A stretch of DNA of 64,000 bases from Henricia sp. BOLD:AAB3569. Its lineage: Eukaryota > Echinodermata > Asteroidea > Spinulosida > Echinasteridae. This document shows, one piece after another, positions 51,507 to 63,800 of this stretch. Both the position numbers and the translations under genes were made by a program. The stretch is taken from NCBI GenBank assembly GCA_037783545.1, contig JBBELK010001635.1:176407-240406 (forward strand). The letters are read 5' to 3'. How positions within the stretch are numbered: position 1 is the stretch's first letter; each line of letters opens with the position of its first letter. Under the pieces are notes generated by a model. The model saw only the letters and a program-made list of their open reading frames with translations, did not search any database and was not told the DNA's origin.

Positions 51507-53973
51507 GTTAAATCTGGGGTGAGTCAATGGCCGTACAAATGTACACCAGCGCGGCGCAGGGTGTCCAACAGCCACGGTTAGGGGAATAACCACGTAGCCG
51601 AGCTCCGTTTTCCCTAAACTCTGAAATTTCTCGGCATTTCCCAGCGAAAATCTGTCAATTTTGCATGACAAGTGCGGAATATATACAGTTTGGAGCATGC
51701 AACATTTGAAGTTGGTTGGAAAATTCCTTGATTTCCAAATTTGCCGGCATTTGGGACACACTTTGACCTAATTCCCTCACAATCTGGGGTCAGTAAACGG
51801 CCGTACAAATGTACACCAGCGCGGCGCATGGTGTCCCAACAGCCACGGTTAGGGGAATAACCACGTAGCCGAGCTCCGTTTTCCCTAAACTCTGAAATTT
51901 CCTCCGTCATTTCCCAGCGAAAATCTGTCAATTTTGCATGACAAGTGCGGAATTATATACAGTTTGGAGCATGCAAAACTTTGAAGTTGGTTTGAAAATT
52001 CCTTGATTTCCAAATTTGCCGGCATTTGGGACACACTTTGACCTAATTCCCGTCACAATCTGGGGTGAGTCAACCGGCCGTACAAATGTACACCAGCGCG
52101 GCGCAGGGTGTCCCAACAGCCACGGTTAGGGGAATAACCACGTAGCCGAGCTCCGTTTTCCCTAAACTCTGAAATTTCTCCGTCATTTCCCAGCGAAAAT
52201 CTGTCAATTTTGCATGACAAGTGCGGAATATATACAGTTTGGGAGCATGCAAAATTTGAAGTTGGTTGAAAATTCCTTGATTTCCATATTTTTCGGCATT
52301 TGGGACACACTTTGACCTAATTCCCGTCACAATCTGGGGTGAGTCAACGGCCGTACAAATGTACACCAGAGCGGGCGCAGGGTGTCCCAACAGCCTCGGT
52401 TAGGGGAATAACCACGTAGCCGAGCTCCGTTTTCCCTAAACTCTGAAATTTCTCCGTCATTTCCCAGCGAAAATCTGTCAATTTTGCATGACAAGTGCGG
52501 AATATATACAGTTTGGAGCATGCAACATTTGAAGTTGGTTGGAAAATTCCTTGATTTCCAAATTTGCCGGCATTTGGGACACACTTTGACCTAATTCCCG
52601 TCACAATCTGGGGTGAGTCAACGGCCGTACAAATGTACACCAGCGCGGCGCAGGGTGTCCCAACAGCCACGGTTAGGGGAATAACCACGAAGCCGAGCTC
52701 CGTTTTCCCTAAACTCTCAAATTTTTCCGTCATTTCCCAGCGAAAATCTGTCAATTTTGCATGACAAGTGCGGAATATATACAGTTTGGAGCATGCAAAA
52801 TTTGAAGTTGGTTGGAAAATTCCTTGATTTCCAAATTTGGCCGGGGGGCATTTTGGGACACACTTTGACCTAATTCCCGTCACAATCTGGGGTGAGTCAA
52901 CGGCCGTACAAATGTACACCAGCGCGGCGCAGGGTGTCCCAACAGCCACGGTTAGGGGAATAACCACGTAGCCGAGCTCCGTTTTCCCTAAACTCTCAAA
53001 TTTATCCGTCATTTCCCAGCGAAAATCTGTCAATTTTGCATGACAAGTGCGGAATATATACAGTTTGGAGCATGCAAAATTTGAAGTTGGTTGGAAAATT
53101 CCTTGATTTCCAAATTTGCCGGCATTTGGGACACACTTCTTGACCTAATTCCCGTCACAATCTGGGGTGAGTCAACGCCGTACAAATGTACACCAGCGCG
53201 GCGCAGGGTGTCCCCAACAGCCACGGTTAGGGAATAACCACGTAGCCGAGCTCCGTTTTCCCTAACTCTGAAATTTCTCCGTCATTTCCCAGCGAAAATC
53301 TGTCAATTTTGCATGACAAGTGCGGAATATATACAGTTTGGAGCATGCAAAATTTGAAGTTGGTTTGAAAATTCCTTGATTTCCAAATTTGCCGGCATTT
53401 GGGACACACTTTGACCTAATTCCGTCACAATCTGGGGTGAGTCAACGGCCGTACAAATGTACACCAGCGCGGCGCAGGGTGTCCCAACAGCCCACGGTTA
53501 GGGGAATAACCACGTAGCCGAGCTCCGTTTTCCCTAAACTCTGAAATTTCTCCGTCATTTCCCAGCGAAAATCTGTCAATTTTGCATGACAAGTGCGGAA
53601 TATATACAGTTTGGAGCATGCAAAATTTGAAGTTGGTTTGAAAATTCCTTGATTTCCCAAATTTGCCGGCATTTGGGACACACTTTGACCTAATTCCCGT
53701 CACAATCTGGGGGTGAGTCAACGGCCGTACAAATGTACACCAGCGCGGCGCAGGGTGTCCCAACAGCCACGGTTAGGGGAATAACCACGTAGCCGAGCTC
53801 CGTTTTCCCTAAACTCTGAAATTTCTCCGTCATTTCCCAGCGAAAATCTGTCAATTTTGCATGACAAGTGCGGAAATATATACAGTTTGGAGCATGCAAA
53901 ATTTGAAGTTGGTTGGAAAATTCCTTGATTTCCATATTTTCCGGCATTTGGGACACACTTTGACCTAATTCCC
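51507..53973. repeat. Subfamily II HOR, short 9-monomer version
   Basis: From gttaaatctgg at 51,507 to the next at 53,974 is 2,467 bp, nine units plus 10 bp. The first six diagnostic units match 36.7-38.3 kb in order (gttaaat; ggtcagtaaac; ccatatttttcgg; agcctcggtt; cgaagcc with ctctcaaattttt; ctctcaaattta), then the later units are missing. A GC insertion (ggccggggggcatttt) sits near 52,839-52,855. Confidence 0.72.
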
Positions 53974-56900
53974 GTTAAATCTGGGGTGAGTCCAATGGCC
54001 GTACAAATGTACACCAGCGCGGCGCAGGGTGTCCCAAACAGCCACGGTTAGGGGAATAACCCACGTAGCCGAGCTCCGTTTTCCCTAAACTCTGAAATTT
54101 CTCCGGCATTTCCCAGCGAAAATCTGTCAATTTTGCATGACAAGTGCGGAATATATACAGTTTGGAGCATGCAACATTTGAAGTTGGTTGGAAAATTCCT
54201 TGATTTCCAAATTTGCCGGCATTTGGGACACACTTTGACCTAATTCCCCTCACAATCTGGGGTCAGGTAAACGGCCGTACAAATGTACACCAGCGCGGCG
54301 CATGGTGTCCCCAACAGCCACGGTTAGGGGAATAACCAGGTAGCCGAGCTCCGTTTTCCCTAAACTCTGAAATTTCTCCGTCATTTCCCAGCGAAAATCT
54401 GTCATTTTGCATGACAAGTGCGGAATATATACAGTTGGAGCATGCAAAATTTGAAGTTGGTTGAAAATTCCTTGATTTCCAAATTTGCCGGCATTTGGGA
54501 CACACTTTGACCTAATTCCCGTCACAATCTGGGGTGAGTCAACGGCCGTACAAATGTACACCAGCGCGGCGCAGGGTGTCCCAACAGCCACGGTTAGGGG
54601 AATAACCACGTAGCCGAGCTCCGTTTTCCCTAAACTCTGAAATTTCTCCGTCATTTCCCAGCGAAAATCTATCAATTTTGCATGACAAGTGCGGAATATA
54701 TACAGTTTGGAGCATGCAAAATTTGAAGTTGGTTTGGAAAATTCCTTGATTTCCATATTTTTCCGGCATTTGGGACACACTTTGACCTAATTCCCGTCAC
54801 AATCTGGGGTGAGTCAACGGCCGTACAAATGTACACCAGCGCGGCGCAGGGTGTCCCAACAGCCTCGGTTAGGGGAATAACCACGTAGCCGAGCTCCGTT
54901 TTCCCTAAACTCTGAAATTTCTCCGTCATTTCCCAGCGAAAATCTGTCAATTTTGCATGACAAGTGCGGAATATATACAGTTTGGAGCATGCAAAATTTG
55001 AAGTTGGTTGGAAAATTCCTTGATTTCCAAATTTGCCGGCATTTGGGACACACTTTGACCTAATTCCCGTCACAATCTGGGGTGAGTCAACGGCCGTACA
55101 AATGTACACCAGCGCGGGGCAGGGTGTCCCAACAGCCACGGTTAGGGGAATAACCACGAAGCCGAGCTCCGTTTTTCCCTAAACTCTCAATTTATCCGTC
55201 ATTTCCCAGCGAAAATCTGTCAATTTTGCATGACAAGTGCGGAATATATACAGTTTGGAGCATTGCAAAATTTGAAGTTGGTTGGAAAATTCCTTGATTT
55301 TCCAAATTTGCCGGCATTTGGGACACACTTTGACCTAATTCCCGTCACAATCTGGGGTGAGTCAACGGCCGTACAAATGTACACCAGCGCGGCGCAGGGT
55401 GTCCCAACAGCCACGGTTTAGGGGAATAACCACGTAGCCGAGCTCCGTTTTCCCTAAACTCTGAAATTTCTCCGTCATTTCCCAGCGAAAATCTGTCAAT
55501 TTTGCATGACAAGTGCGGAATATATACAGTTTGGAGCATGCAAAATTTGAAGTTGGTTGGAAAATTCCTTGATTTCCAAATTTGCCGGCATTTGGGACAC
55601 ACTTTGACCTAATTCCCCTCACAATCTGGGGTCAGTAAACGGCCGTACAAATGTACACCAGCGCGGCGCATGGTGTCCCAACAGCACGGTTAGGGGAATA
55701 ACCACGTAGCCGAGCTCCGTTTTCCCTAAACTCTGAAATTTCTCCGTCATTTCCCAGCGAAAATCTGTCAATTTTGCATGACAAGTGCGGAATATATACA
55801 GTTTGGAGCATGCAAAATTTGAAGTTGGTTTGAAATTCCTTGATTTCCAAATTTGCCGGCATTTGGGACACACTTTGACCTAATTCCCGTCACAATCTGG
55901 GGTGAGTCAACGGCCGTACAAATGTACACCAGCGCGGCGCAGGGTGTCCCAACAGCCACGGTTAGGGGAATAACCACGTAGCCGAGCTCCGTTTTCCCTA
56001 AACTCTGAAATTTCTCCGTCATTTCCCAGCGAAAATCTGTCATTTTGCATGACAAGTGCGGAATATATACAGTTTGGAGCATGCACAATTTGAAGTTGGT
56101 TTGAAAATTCCTTGATTTCCAAATTTGCCGGCATTTGGGACACACTTTGACCTAATTCCCGTCACAATCTGGGGTGAAGTCAACGGGCCGTACAAATGTA
56201 CACCAGCGCGGCGCAGGGTGTCCCAACAGCCACGGTTAGGGAATAACCACGTAGCCGAGCTCCGTTTTCCCCTAAACTCTGAAAATTTCTCCGTCATTTC
56301 CAAGCGAAAATCTGTCAATTTTGCATGACAAGTGCCGGAATATATACAGTTTGGAGCATGCAAAATTTGAAGTTGGTTGGAAAATTCCTTGATTTCCAAA
56401 TTTGCCGGCATTTGGGGACACACTTTGACCTAATTCCCTCACAATCTGGGGTCAGTAAACGGCCGTACAAATGTACACCAGCGCGGCGCATGGTGTCCCA
56501 ACAGCCACGGTTAGGGGAATAACCACGTAGCCGAGCTCCGTTTCCCTAAACTCTGAAATTTCTCCGTCATTTCCCAGCGAAAATCTGTCAATTTTGCATG
56601 ACAAGTGCGGAATATATACAGTTTGGAGCATGCAAAATTTGAAGTTGGTTTGAAAATTCCTTGATTTCCAAATTTGCCGGCATTTGGGACACACTTTGAC
56701 CTAATTCCGTCACAATCTGGGGGTGAGTCAACGGCCGTACAAATGTACACCAGCGCGGCGCAGGGTGTCCCAACAGCCACGGTTAGGGGAATAACCACGT
56801 AGCCGAGCTCCGTTTTCCCTAAACTCTGAAATTTCTCCGTCATTTCCCAGCGAAAATCTGTCAATTTTGCATGACAAGTGTGCGGAATATATACAGTTTG

Positions 56901-59800
56901 GAGCATGCAAAATTTGAAGTTGGTTTGAAAATTCCTTGATTTCCAAATTTGCCGGCATTTGGGACACACTTTGACCTAATTCCCGTCACAATCTGGGGTG
57001 AGTCAACGGCCGTACAAATGTACACCAGCGCGGCGCAGGGTGTCCCAACAGCCACGGTTAGGGGAATAACCACGAAGCCGAGCTCCGTTTTCCCTAAACT
57101 CTGAAATTTCTCCGTCATTTCCAGCGAAAATCTGTCAATTTTGCATGACAAGTGCGGAATATATACAGTTTGGAGCATGCAAAATTTGAAGTTGGTTTGA
57201 AAATTCCTTGATTTCCAAATTTGCCGGCATTTGGGACACACTTTGACCTAATTCCCGTCACAATCTGGGGTGAGTCAACGCCGTACAAATGTACACCAGC
57301 GCGGCGCAGGGTGTCCCAACAGCCACGGTTAGGGGAATAACCACGTAGCCGAGCTCCGTTTTCCCTAAACTCTGAAATTTCTCCGTCATTTCCCAGCGAA
57401 AATCTGTCAATTTTGCATGACAAGTGCGGAATATATACAGTTTGGAGCATGCAAAATTTGAAGTTGGTTTGAACATTCCTTGATTTCCAAATTTGCCGGC
57501 ATTTGGGACACACTTTGACCTAATTCCCGTCACAATCTGGGGTGAGTCAACGGCCGTACAAATGTAACACCAGCGCGGCGCAGGGTGTCCCAACAGCCAC
57601 GGTTAGGGGAATAACCACTGTAGCCGAGCTCCGTTTTCCCTAAACTCTGAAATTTCTCCGTCATTTCCCAGCGAAAATCTGTCAATTTGCATGACAAGTG
57701 CGGAATATTATTACAGTTTGGAGCATGCAAAATTTGAAGTTGGTTGGAAAATTCCTTGATTTCCATATTTTTCCGGCATTTGGGACACACTTTGACCTAA
57801 TTCCCGTCACAATCTGGGGGTGAGTCAACGGCCGTACAAATGTACACAGCGCGGCGCAGGGTGTCCCAACAGCACGGTTAGGGGAATAACCACGTAGCCG
57901 AGCTCCGTTTTTCCCTAAACTCTGAAATTTCTCCGGCATTTCCCAGCGAAAATCTGTCAATTTTGCATGACAAGTGCGGAATATATACAGTTTGGAGCAT
58001 GCAACATTTGAAGTTGGTTGGAAAATTCCTTGATTTCCAAATTTGCCGGCATTTGGGACACACTTTGACCTAATTCCCCTCACAATCTGGGGTCAGTAAA
58101 CGGCCGTACAAATGTACACCAGGCGCGCGCATGGTGTCCCAACAGCCACGGTTAGGGGAATAACCACGTAGCCGAGCTCCGTTTTCCCTAAACTCTGAAA
58201 TTTTCTCACGTCATTTCCAGCGAAAATCTGTCAATTTGCATGACAAGTGCGGAATATATACAGTTTGGAGCATGCAAAATTTGAAGTTGGTTTGGAAAAT
58301 TCCTTGATTTCCATATTTGCCGGCATTTGGGACACACTTTGACCTAATTCCCGTCACAATCTGGGGTGAGTCAACGGCCGTACAAATGTACACCAGCGCG
58401 GCGCAGGGTGTCCAACAGCCACGGTTAGGGGAATAACCACGTAGCCGAGCTCCGTTTTCCCTAAACTCTGAAATTTCTCCGTCATTTCCCAGCGAAAATC
58501 TGTCAATTTTGCATGACAAGTGCGGAATATATACAGTTTGGAGCATGCAAAATTTGAAGTTGGTTGGAAAATTCCTTGATTTCCAAATTTGCCGGCATTT
58601 GGGACACACTTTGACCTAATTCCCGTCACAATCTGGGGTGAGTCAACGGCCGTACAAATGTACACCAGCGCGGCGCAGGGTGTCCCAAACAGCCACGGTT
58701 AGGGGAATAACCACGTAGCCGAGCTCCGTTTTCCCTAAACTCTGAAATTTCTCCGTCATTTCCCAGCGAAAATCTGTCAATTTTGCATGGACAAGTGCGG
58801 ATATATATACAGTTTGGAGCATGCAAATTTGAAGTTGGTTGGAAAATTCCTTGATTTCCATATTTCCGGCATTTGGGACACACTTTGACCTAATTCCCGT
58901 CACAATCTGGGGTGAGTCAACGGCCGTACAAAATGTACACCAGCGCGGCGCAGGGTGTCCCAACAGCCACGGTTAGGGGAATAACCACGTAGCCGAGCTC
59001 CGTTTCCCTAAACTCTGAAATTCTCCGGCATTCCCAGCGAAAATCTGTCAATTTTGCATGACAAGTGCGGAATATATACAGTTTGGAGCATGCAACATTT
59101 GAAGTTGGTTGGAAAATTCCTTGATTTCCAAATTTGCGGCATTTGGGACACACTTTGACCTAATTCCCTCACAATCTGGGGTCAGTAAACGGCCGTACAA
59201 ATGTACACCAGCGCGGCGCTGGGTGTCCAACAGCCACGGTTAGGGGAATAACCACGTAGCCGAGCTCCGTTTTCCCTAAACTCTGAAATTTCTCCGTCAT
59301 TTCCCAGCGAAAATCTGTCAATTTTGCATGACAAGTGCGGAATATATACAGGTTTGGAGCATGCAACATTTGAAGTTGGTTGAAATTCCTTGATTTCCAA
59401 TTTGCCGGCATTTGGGACACACTTTGACCTAATTCCCGTCACAATCGTGGGTGAGTCAACGGCCGTACTAATGTACACAAGCGCGGGGCAGGGTTGTCCC
59501 TACAGCACTTAGGGTTATGGGGATACCAAGTTCTGGAGCTCGTTTCCCTAACTTCTGCAAATTTATCAGTCATTTCCCATGCGGAATTCTGTCTTTTGCA
59601 TGACATTGGGCGGAATATATACATGTTTGGAGCATGCAATTTGAAGTTTGGTTTGTAAAATTCCTTGATTTCAAATTTGCGGCATTGTCTTTGGGACTTC
59701 ACATTCTATTGATTTCCGTTTTTCCCGTTGTGTTCTGGGTTGTTGTAGTGGGGTTGGGGGGTGGGGTTTTGTTTGTGGGGTTGCTTGGGTTGTGCAAGGC

Positions 59801-59842
59801 GGGGGTTTTGGGGGGTTGGTGGGTTGGTGGGGGGTTTTTGGG
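59801..59842 (+). other. Potential G-quadruplex motif
   Basis: Five G-runs of lengths 5, 6, 3, 6 and 3 are separated by loops of 4, 5, 5 and 5 bases, which fits the standard G3+N1-7 pattern. It lies in the degraded zone, so the bases themselves may be unreliable. Confidence 0.5.
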
Positions 59843-60022
59843 TTTGTTTGGTATGTTTGAGGGGTTTGTTTGTATTTAGATTTCAGCGAAATTTTGTCAA
59901 TTTTAAGTGGGGTTTTTTAGGTAAGTTTGGGGGTTGAAATTTGAGTGGTTGGGAAGTTCCTTGGGTTTCATTTTTTGGGGTTTGGGGAACTGTATGGGCT
60001 CCACAATCTGTGGTGAGTCAAC

Positions 60023-60035
60023 GGGGGGGGGGGGG
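60023..60035. repeat. 13-base G homopolymer followed by CCCC
   Basis: Thirteen consecutive G at the place where normal monomers read acggccgtac. No other unit in the window has a homopolymer of this length. It is probably a local consensus error within the degraded zone. Confidence 0.8.
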
Positions 60036-60896
60036 CCCCGATAAAAATGTACATGTGGGGCGTTGGTTGGGGGATGTGGGAAGCGGGGTTGGGGTTTAGG
60101 GGTAAAGGTAAGCCGAGCTCCGTTTTCCCAAAACTCTTGAAATTTCTCCGGCATTTTCAGCGAAAATGTAGGGAAATTTTGCATTGAAGTGCGGAATATA
60201 TAAGTAGGGAATGGGAAATTTAGAGTTTGAGATGGGATGAAATACTTGATTCATTTGGGGATTTTGGGGGGAACTTTGCTAATTCAATGGGGGGGTAACG
60301 GAGTAATGTTGGCAGCGTTGAAGGTGTCAATTGAAGGCACGGGTTTTAGGGGTAATTGAACACGATATTGAGATTTTAGAAGTATTTGGGGATAATGAGA
60401 GAATGGGGGGGGTAATTACAATAGGGTGGGGGTTGTTAATAGGTGCAGTGAGAAGTGGGAATTTAGAGGTTTGGGAGAAGGATGGGAAATATTTGAGGAT
60501 TGGTTTGATGTATTCTTGATTTTTGCAATATTTGTTGGTTGGTGGTTGTTGTTTGGAAGGTGGTAATTATGTGACCTACTTCCCGTCAATATAGGGGTAT
60601 TTAGTATTACGGGGTGAGTATGAATGTTATTCTGTATAAGAGAGGCGAGGGGTGTACAACAGACAGGTTATGTGAATAAAATCGTAGCCGAGCTACGTTT
60701 TCCCTAAAATCTGAAATTTCATCCAGTCCTTTCACAGCGAAAAATCTTGTCAATTTTGCATGACAATGGGTGCGGAAAATATATACAGGTTTGGAGCTAT
60801 GCAAAAATTTGAAGTTGGTTGGAAAATTAATTGATTTCCCAAATTTTACGGCCATTTGGGGACACACTTTGTAAATTATTCCCGTCCATCATTGGG

Positions 60897-63800
60897 GTGA
60901 GTCAACGGCCGTAGAAATGGTACCCCAGCGCGGCGCAAGGGAATGTCCCCAAACTGCCTCGGTTAGGGGAATAAGACCACGTAGCGAGCTCCGTTTTCCC
61001 TTAAACTCTGAATTTTCTCCGTCATTTCCCGGCGATAAACATCTGCAATTTGCATGACAATGTGCGGAATAATATACCAGTTTGGAGCATGCAACATTTG
61101 AAGTTGGTTGGAAAATTCCTTGAATTCCAAATTGCCGGCATTTGGGACACACTTTGACTCAATTCCCGTCACAATCTGGGGGTGAGTCAACGGCCGTACA
61201 AATGTACACCAGCGCGGGGCAGGCTGTCCCATACAGCCCACGGTTAGGGGAATAACACGAAGCCGAGCTCCCGTTTTCCCTAAACTCTCTAATTTAACCG
61301 TCATTTCCAGCGAAAATCTGTCAATTTTGCATGACAAGTGCGAATATATACAGTTTGGAGCATGCAAAATTGAAGTTGGTTGGAAAATTCCTTGATTTAC
61401 AAATTGCCGGGCATTTGGGACACACTTTGACCATAATTCCCGTCACAATCTGGGGGTGATGTCAACGGCCGTACAAATGTACACCAGCGCGCGCAGGGTG
61501 TCCCAACAGCCACGGTTAGGTGAATAACCACGTAGCCGAGCTCCGTGTTTCCTTAACTCTGAAATTTCTCCGTCATTTCCCAGCGAAAATCTGTCAATTT
61601 TGCATGACAAGTGCGGAAAATATACAGTTTGGAGCATGCAAAATTTGAAGTTGGTTGGAAATATTCCTTGATTTCCATATTTTTCGCATTTGGGACACAC
61701 TTTGACACTAATTCCCGTCACAATACTGGGGTGAGTCAACGGCCGTACAATGTACACCACGCGGCGCAGGGTGTCCCAACAGCCTCGGTTAGGGAAATAA
61801 CCACGTAGCCGAGCTCCGTTTTCCCTAAACTCTGAAATTTCTCCGCATCATTTCCCAGCGAAAATCTGTCAATTTTGCATGACAAGTGTCGGAATATATA
61901 CAGTTTGAGAGCATAGCAACATTTAGAAGTTGGTTGGACAATTCCTTTGAATTCCAAATTGCCGGCAGTGTGGGACACAACTTGGACCTAAGTCCGTCCA
62001 CTAAAATCTGGGGTGAGTCATACGGCTGTACATAATGTACACCAGCGCGGGCAGGGTGTCCCAACAGCACACGGTTAGGGGAATAACCACGAAGCCGAGC
62101 TCCTGTTTTCCAACACTCTAAAAATTTATCCGTCATTTCCCAGCGAAAATCTGTCACTTGTGCAATGACAAGTGCGGTATATTTACAGTTTGGAGCATGC
62201 AAAATTTGAAGTTTTTTGGTTGGAAAATCCTTGATTTTCCCATATTTTCCGGCATTTGGGACACACTTTGACCTAATTCCCGTCACAATCTGGGGTGAGT
62301 CAACTGGCCGTACAAATGTACACCAGCGCGGCGCAGGGTGTCCCAACAGCCACGGTTAGGGGAATAACCACGTAGCCCGAGCTCCGTTTTCCCTAAACTC
62401 CTGAAATTTCTCCGCATTTCCCAGCGAAAAATCTGTCAATTTTGCATGACAAGTGCGGAATATATAACTGTTTGGAGCATGCAACATTTGAAGTTGGTTG
62501 GAAAATTCCTTGATTCCAAATTTGCCGGCATTTGGGACACACTTTGACCTAATTCCCCTCACAATCTGGGGTCAGTAAACGGCCGTACAAAATGTACACC
62601 AGCGCGGCGCATGGTGTCCCAACAGCCACGGTTAGGGAATAACCACGTAGCCGAGCCTCCCGTTTTCCCCTAAACTCTGAAATTTCTCCGTCATTTCCCA
62701 GCGAAAATCTGTCAATTTTGCATGACAACGGTGTGCGGAATATATACAGTTTGGAGCATGCAAAATTTGAAGTGGTTTGAAAATTTCCTTGATTTCCAAA
62801 TTTGCCGCATTTGGGACACACTTTGACCTAATTTCCCGTCACAATCTGGGTGAGTCAACGGCCGTACAAATGTACACCAGCGCGGCGCAGGGTGTCCCAA
62901 CAGCTACGGTTAGGGAATAACCACGTAGCCGAGCTCCCGTTTTCCCTAAACTCTGAAATTTCTCCCGTCATTTCCCAGCGAAAATCTGTCAATTTTGCAT
63001 GACAAGTGCGGAATATATACAGTTTGGAGCATGCAGAAAGTTTGCAAGTTGGTTTGAAAATTCCTTGATTTCCAAATTTGCCGGCATTTGGACACACTTT
63101 GACCTAATTCCCGTCACAATCTGGGGTGAGTCAACGGCCGTACAAATGTACACCAGCGCGGCGCAGGGTGTCCCAACAGCCACGGTTAGGGGAATAACCA
63201 CGTAGCCGAGCTCCGTTTTCCCTAAACTCTGAAATTTCTCCGTCATTTCCAGCGAAAATCCTGTCAATTTTGCATGACAAGTGCGGATATATACAGTTTG
63301 GAGCATGCAAAATTTGAAGTTGGTTTGGAAAAAATTCCTTGATTTCCAAATTTTTCGGCATTTGGGACACACTTTGACCTATTCCCGTCACAATCTGGGG
63401 GTGAGTCAACGGCCGTACAAATGTACACAGCGCGGCGCAGGGTGTCCCAACAGCCACGGTTAGGGGAATAACCACGTAGCCGAGCTCCGTTTTCCCCTAA
63501 ACTCTGAAAATTTCTCCGTCATTTCCCAGCGAAAATCTGTCAATTTTGCATGACAAGTGCGGAATATATACAGTTTGGAGCATGCAACATTTGAAGTTGG
63601 TTGGAAAATTCCTTGATTTCCAAATTCTGCCCGCATTTGGACACACTTTGACCTAATTCCCGTCACAATCTGGGGTGAGTCAACGGCGTACAAATGTACA
63701 CCACGCGCGGGGCCAGAGGTGCCAACAGCCACGGGTTAGGGGAATAACCACGAAGCCGAGCTCCGTTTTCACTAAACTCTAAATTTATCCGTCATTTCCC

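Larger units (their letters stand above)
1..59450. repeat. 273-bp tandem satellite array, main block
   Basis: The same unit recurs head to tail every 273 bp from the first base; for example the string tctgaaattt at 11 recurs at 284. All units are in the same orientation and no unrelated sequence interrupts them. Between 1 and 27.6 kb the period is 273 bp apart from a recurrent 272-bp variant and one single-base deletion near 20,491; to the right, units range roughly from 270 to 280 bp. Each standard unit has one SacI (gagctc), SphI (gcatgc), NaeI (gccggc) and EagI (cggccg) site. The family is not recognised. Such arrays are usually heterochromatic in eukaryotes; centromeric function is possible but not shown. 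Confidence 0.98.
32101..59450. repeat. Subfamily II array
   Basis: From about 32.1-32.4 kb a different variant set appears: gtccccattttggg, gttaaatctgg with gtcaatgg, cccctcac with ggtcagtaaac, ccatattttccgg, ccatatttttcgg, agcctcggtt, ctctcaaatttatcc, gcaacattt, aaccaggtagcc and ggtttgaaaa. The barcode is almost always gta. The ttt and tta barcodes and gtaccaac, common to the left, are absent or nearly so. One-base indels occur in most units. Confidence 0.88.
59451..60896. repeat. Degraded, G/T-rich satellite monomers still in register
   Basis: Islands of monomer sequence remain: gtgagtcaac at 59,451 and 60,013, tcccgt near 59,723, cagcgaaattttgtcaattt near 59,884, gccgagctccgttttccc near 60,112 and gtgag at 60,614. 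The distance 59,451-60,897 equals five monomers plus 81 bp. In 59,761-59,880 I count 3 C and 7 A in 120 bases, the rest G or T. Predicted plus-strand ORFs at 59,634-59,879 and 60,331-60,519 are low-complexity by-products. The loss of similarity is gradual on both sides. It may be a consensus failure or a truly decayed island. Confidence 0.7.

Noticed and set aside
59634-60519. Two plus-strand ORFs (81 and 62 codons), one very hydrophobic
   Set aside because: They lie in the G/T- or A/G-biased degraded zone. The Gly/Val/Leu/Phe/Trp richness follows directly from G and T codons, and monomer landmarks run through the region.
59700-60600. RIP-like or deaminase mutation of the satellite
   Set aside because: C-to-T changes alone would not create long G-runs, and both C and A are lost on one strand. 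The pattern also includes insertions (plus 81 bp), so consensus error is more likely.
187-63732. Hundreds of minus-strand ORFs of 60-537 codons starting MCPKCRQIW, MVIPLTVAV or MTDFRWEMT
   Set aside because: They are the same satellite monomer read in two frames, repeat every 91 codons, end at variant-created stops, overlap each other and collapse wherever one-base indels occur. No domain, signal or codon evidence supports a protein.
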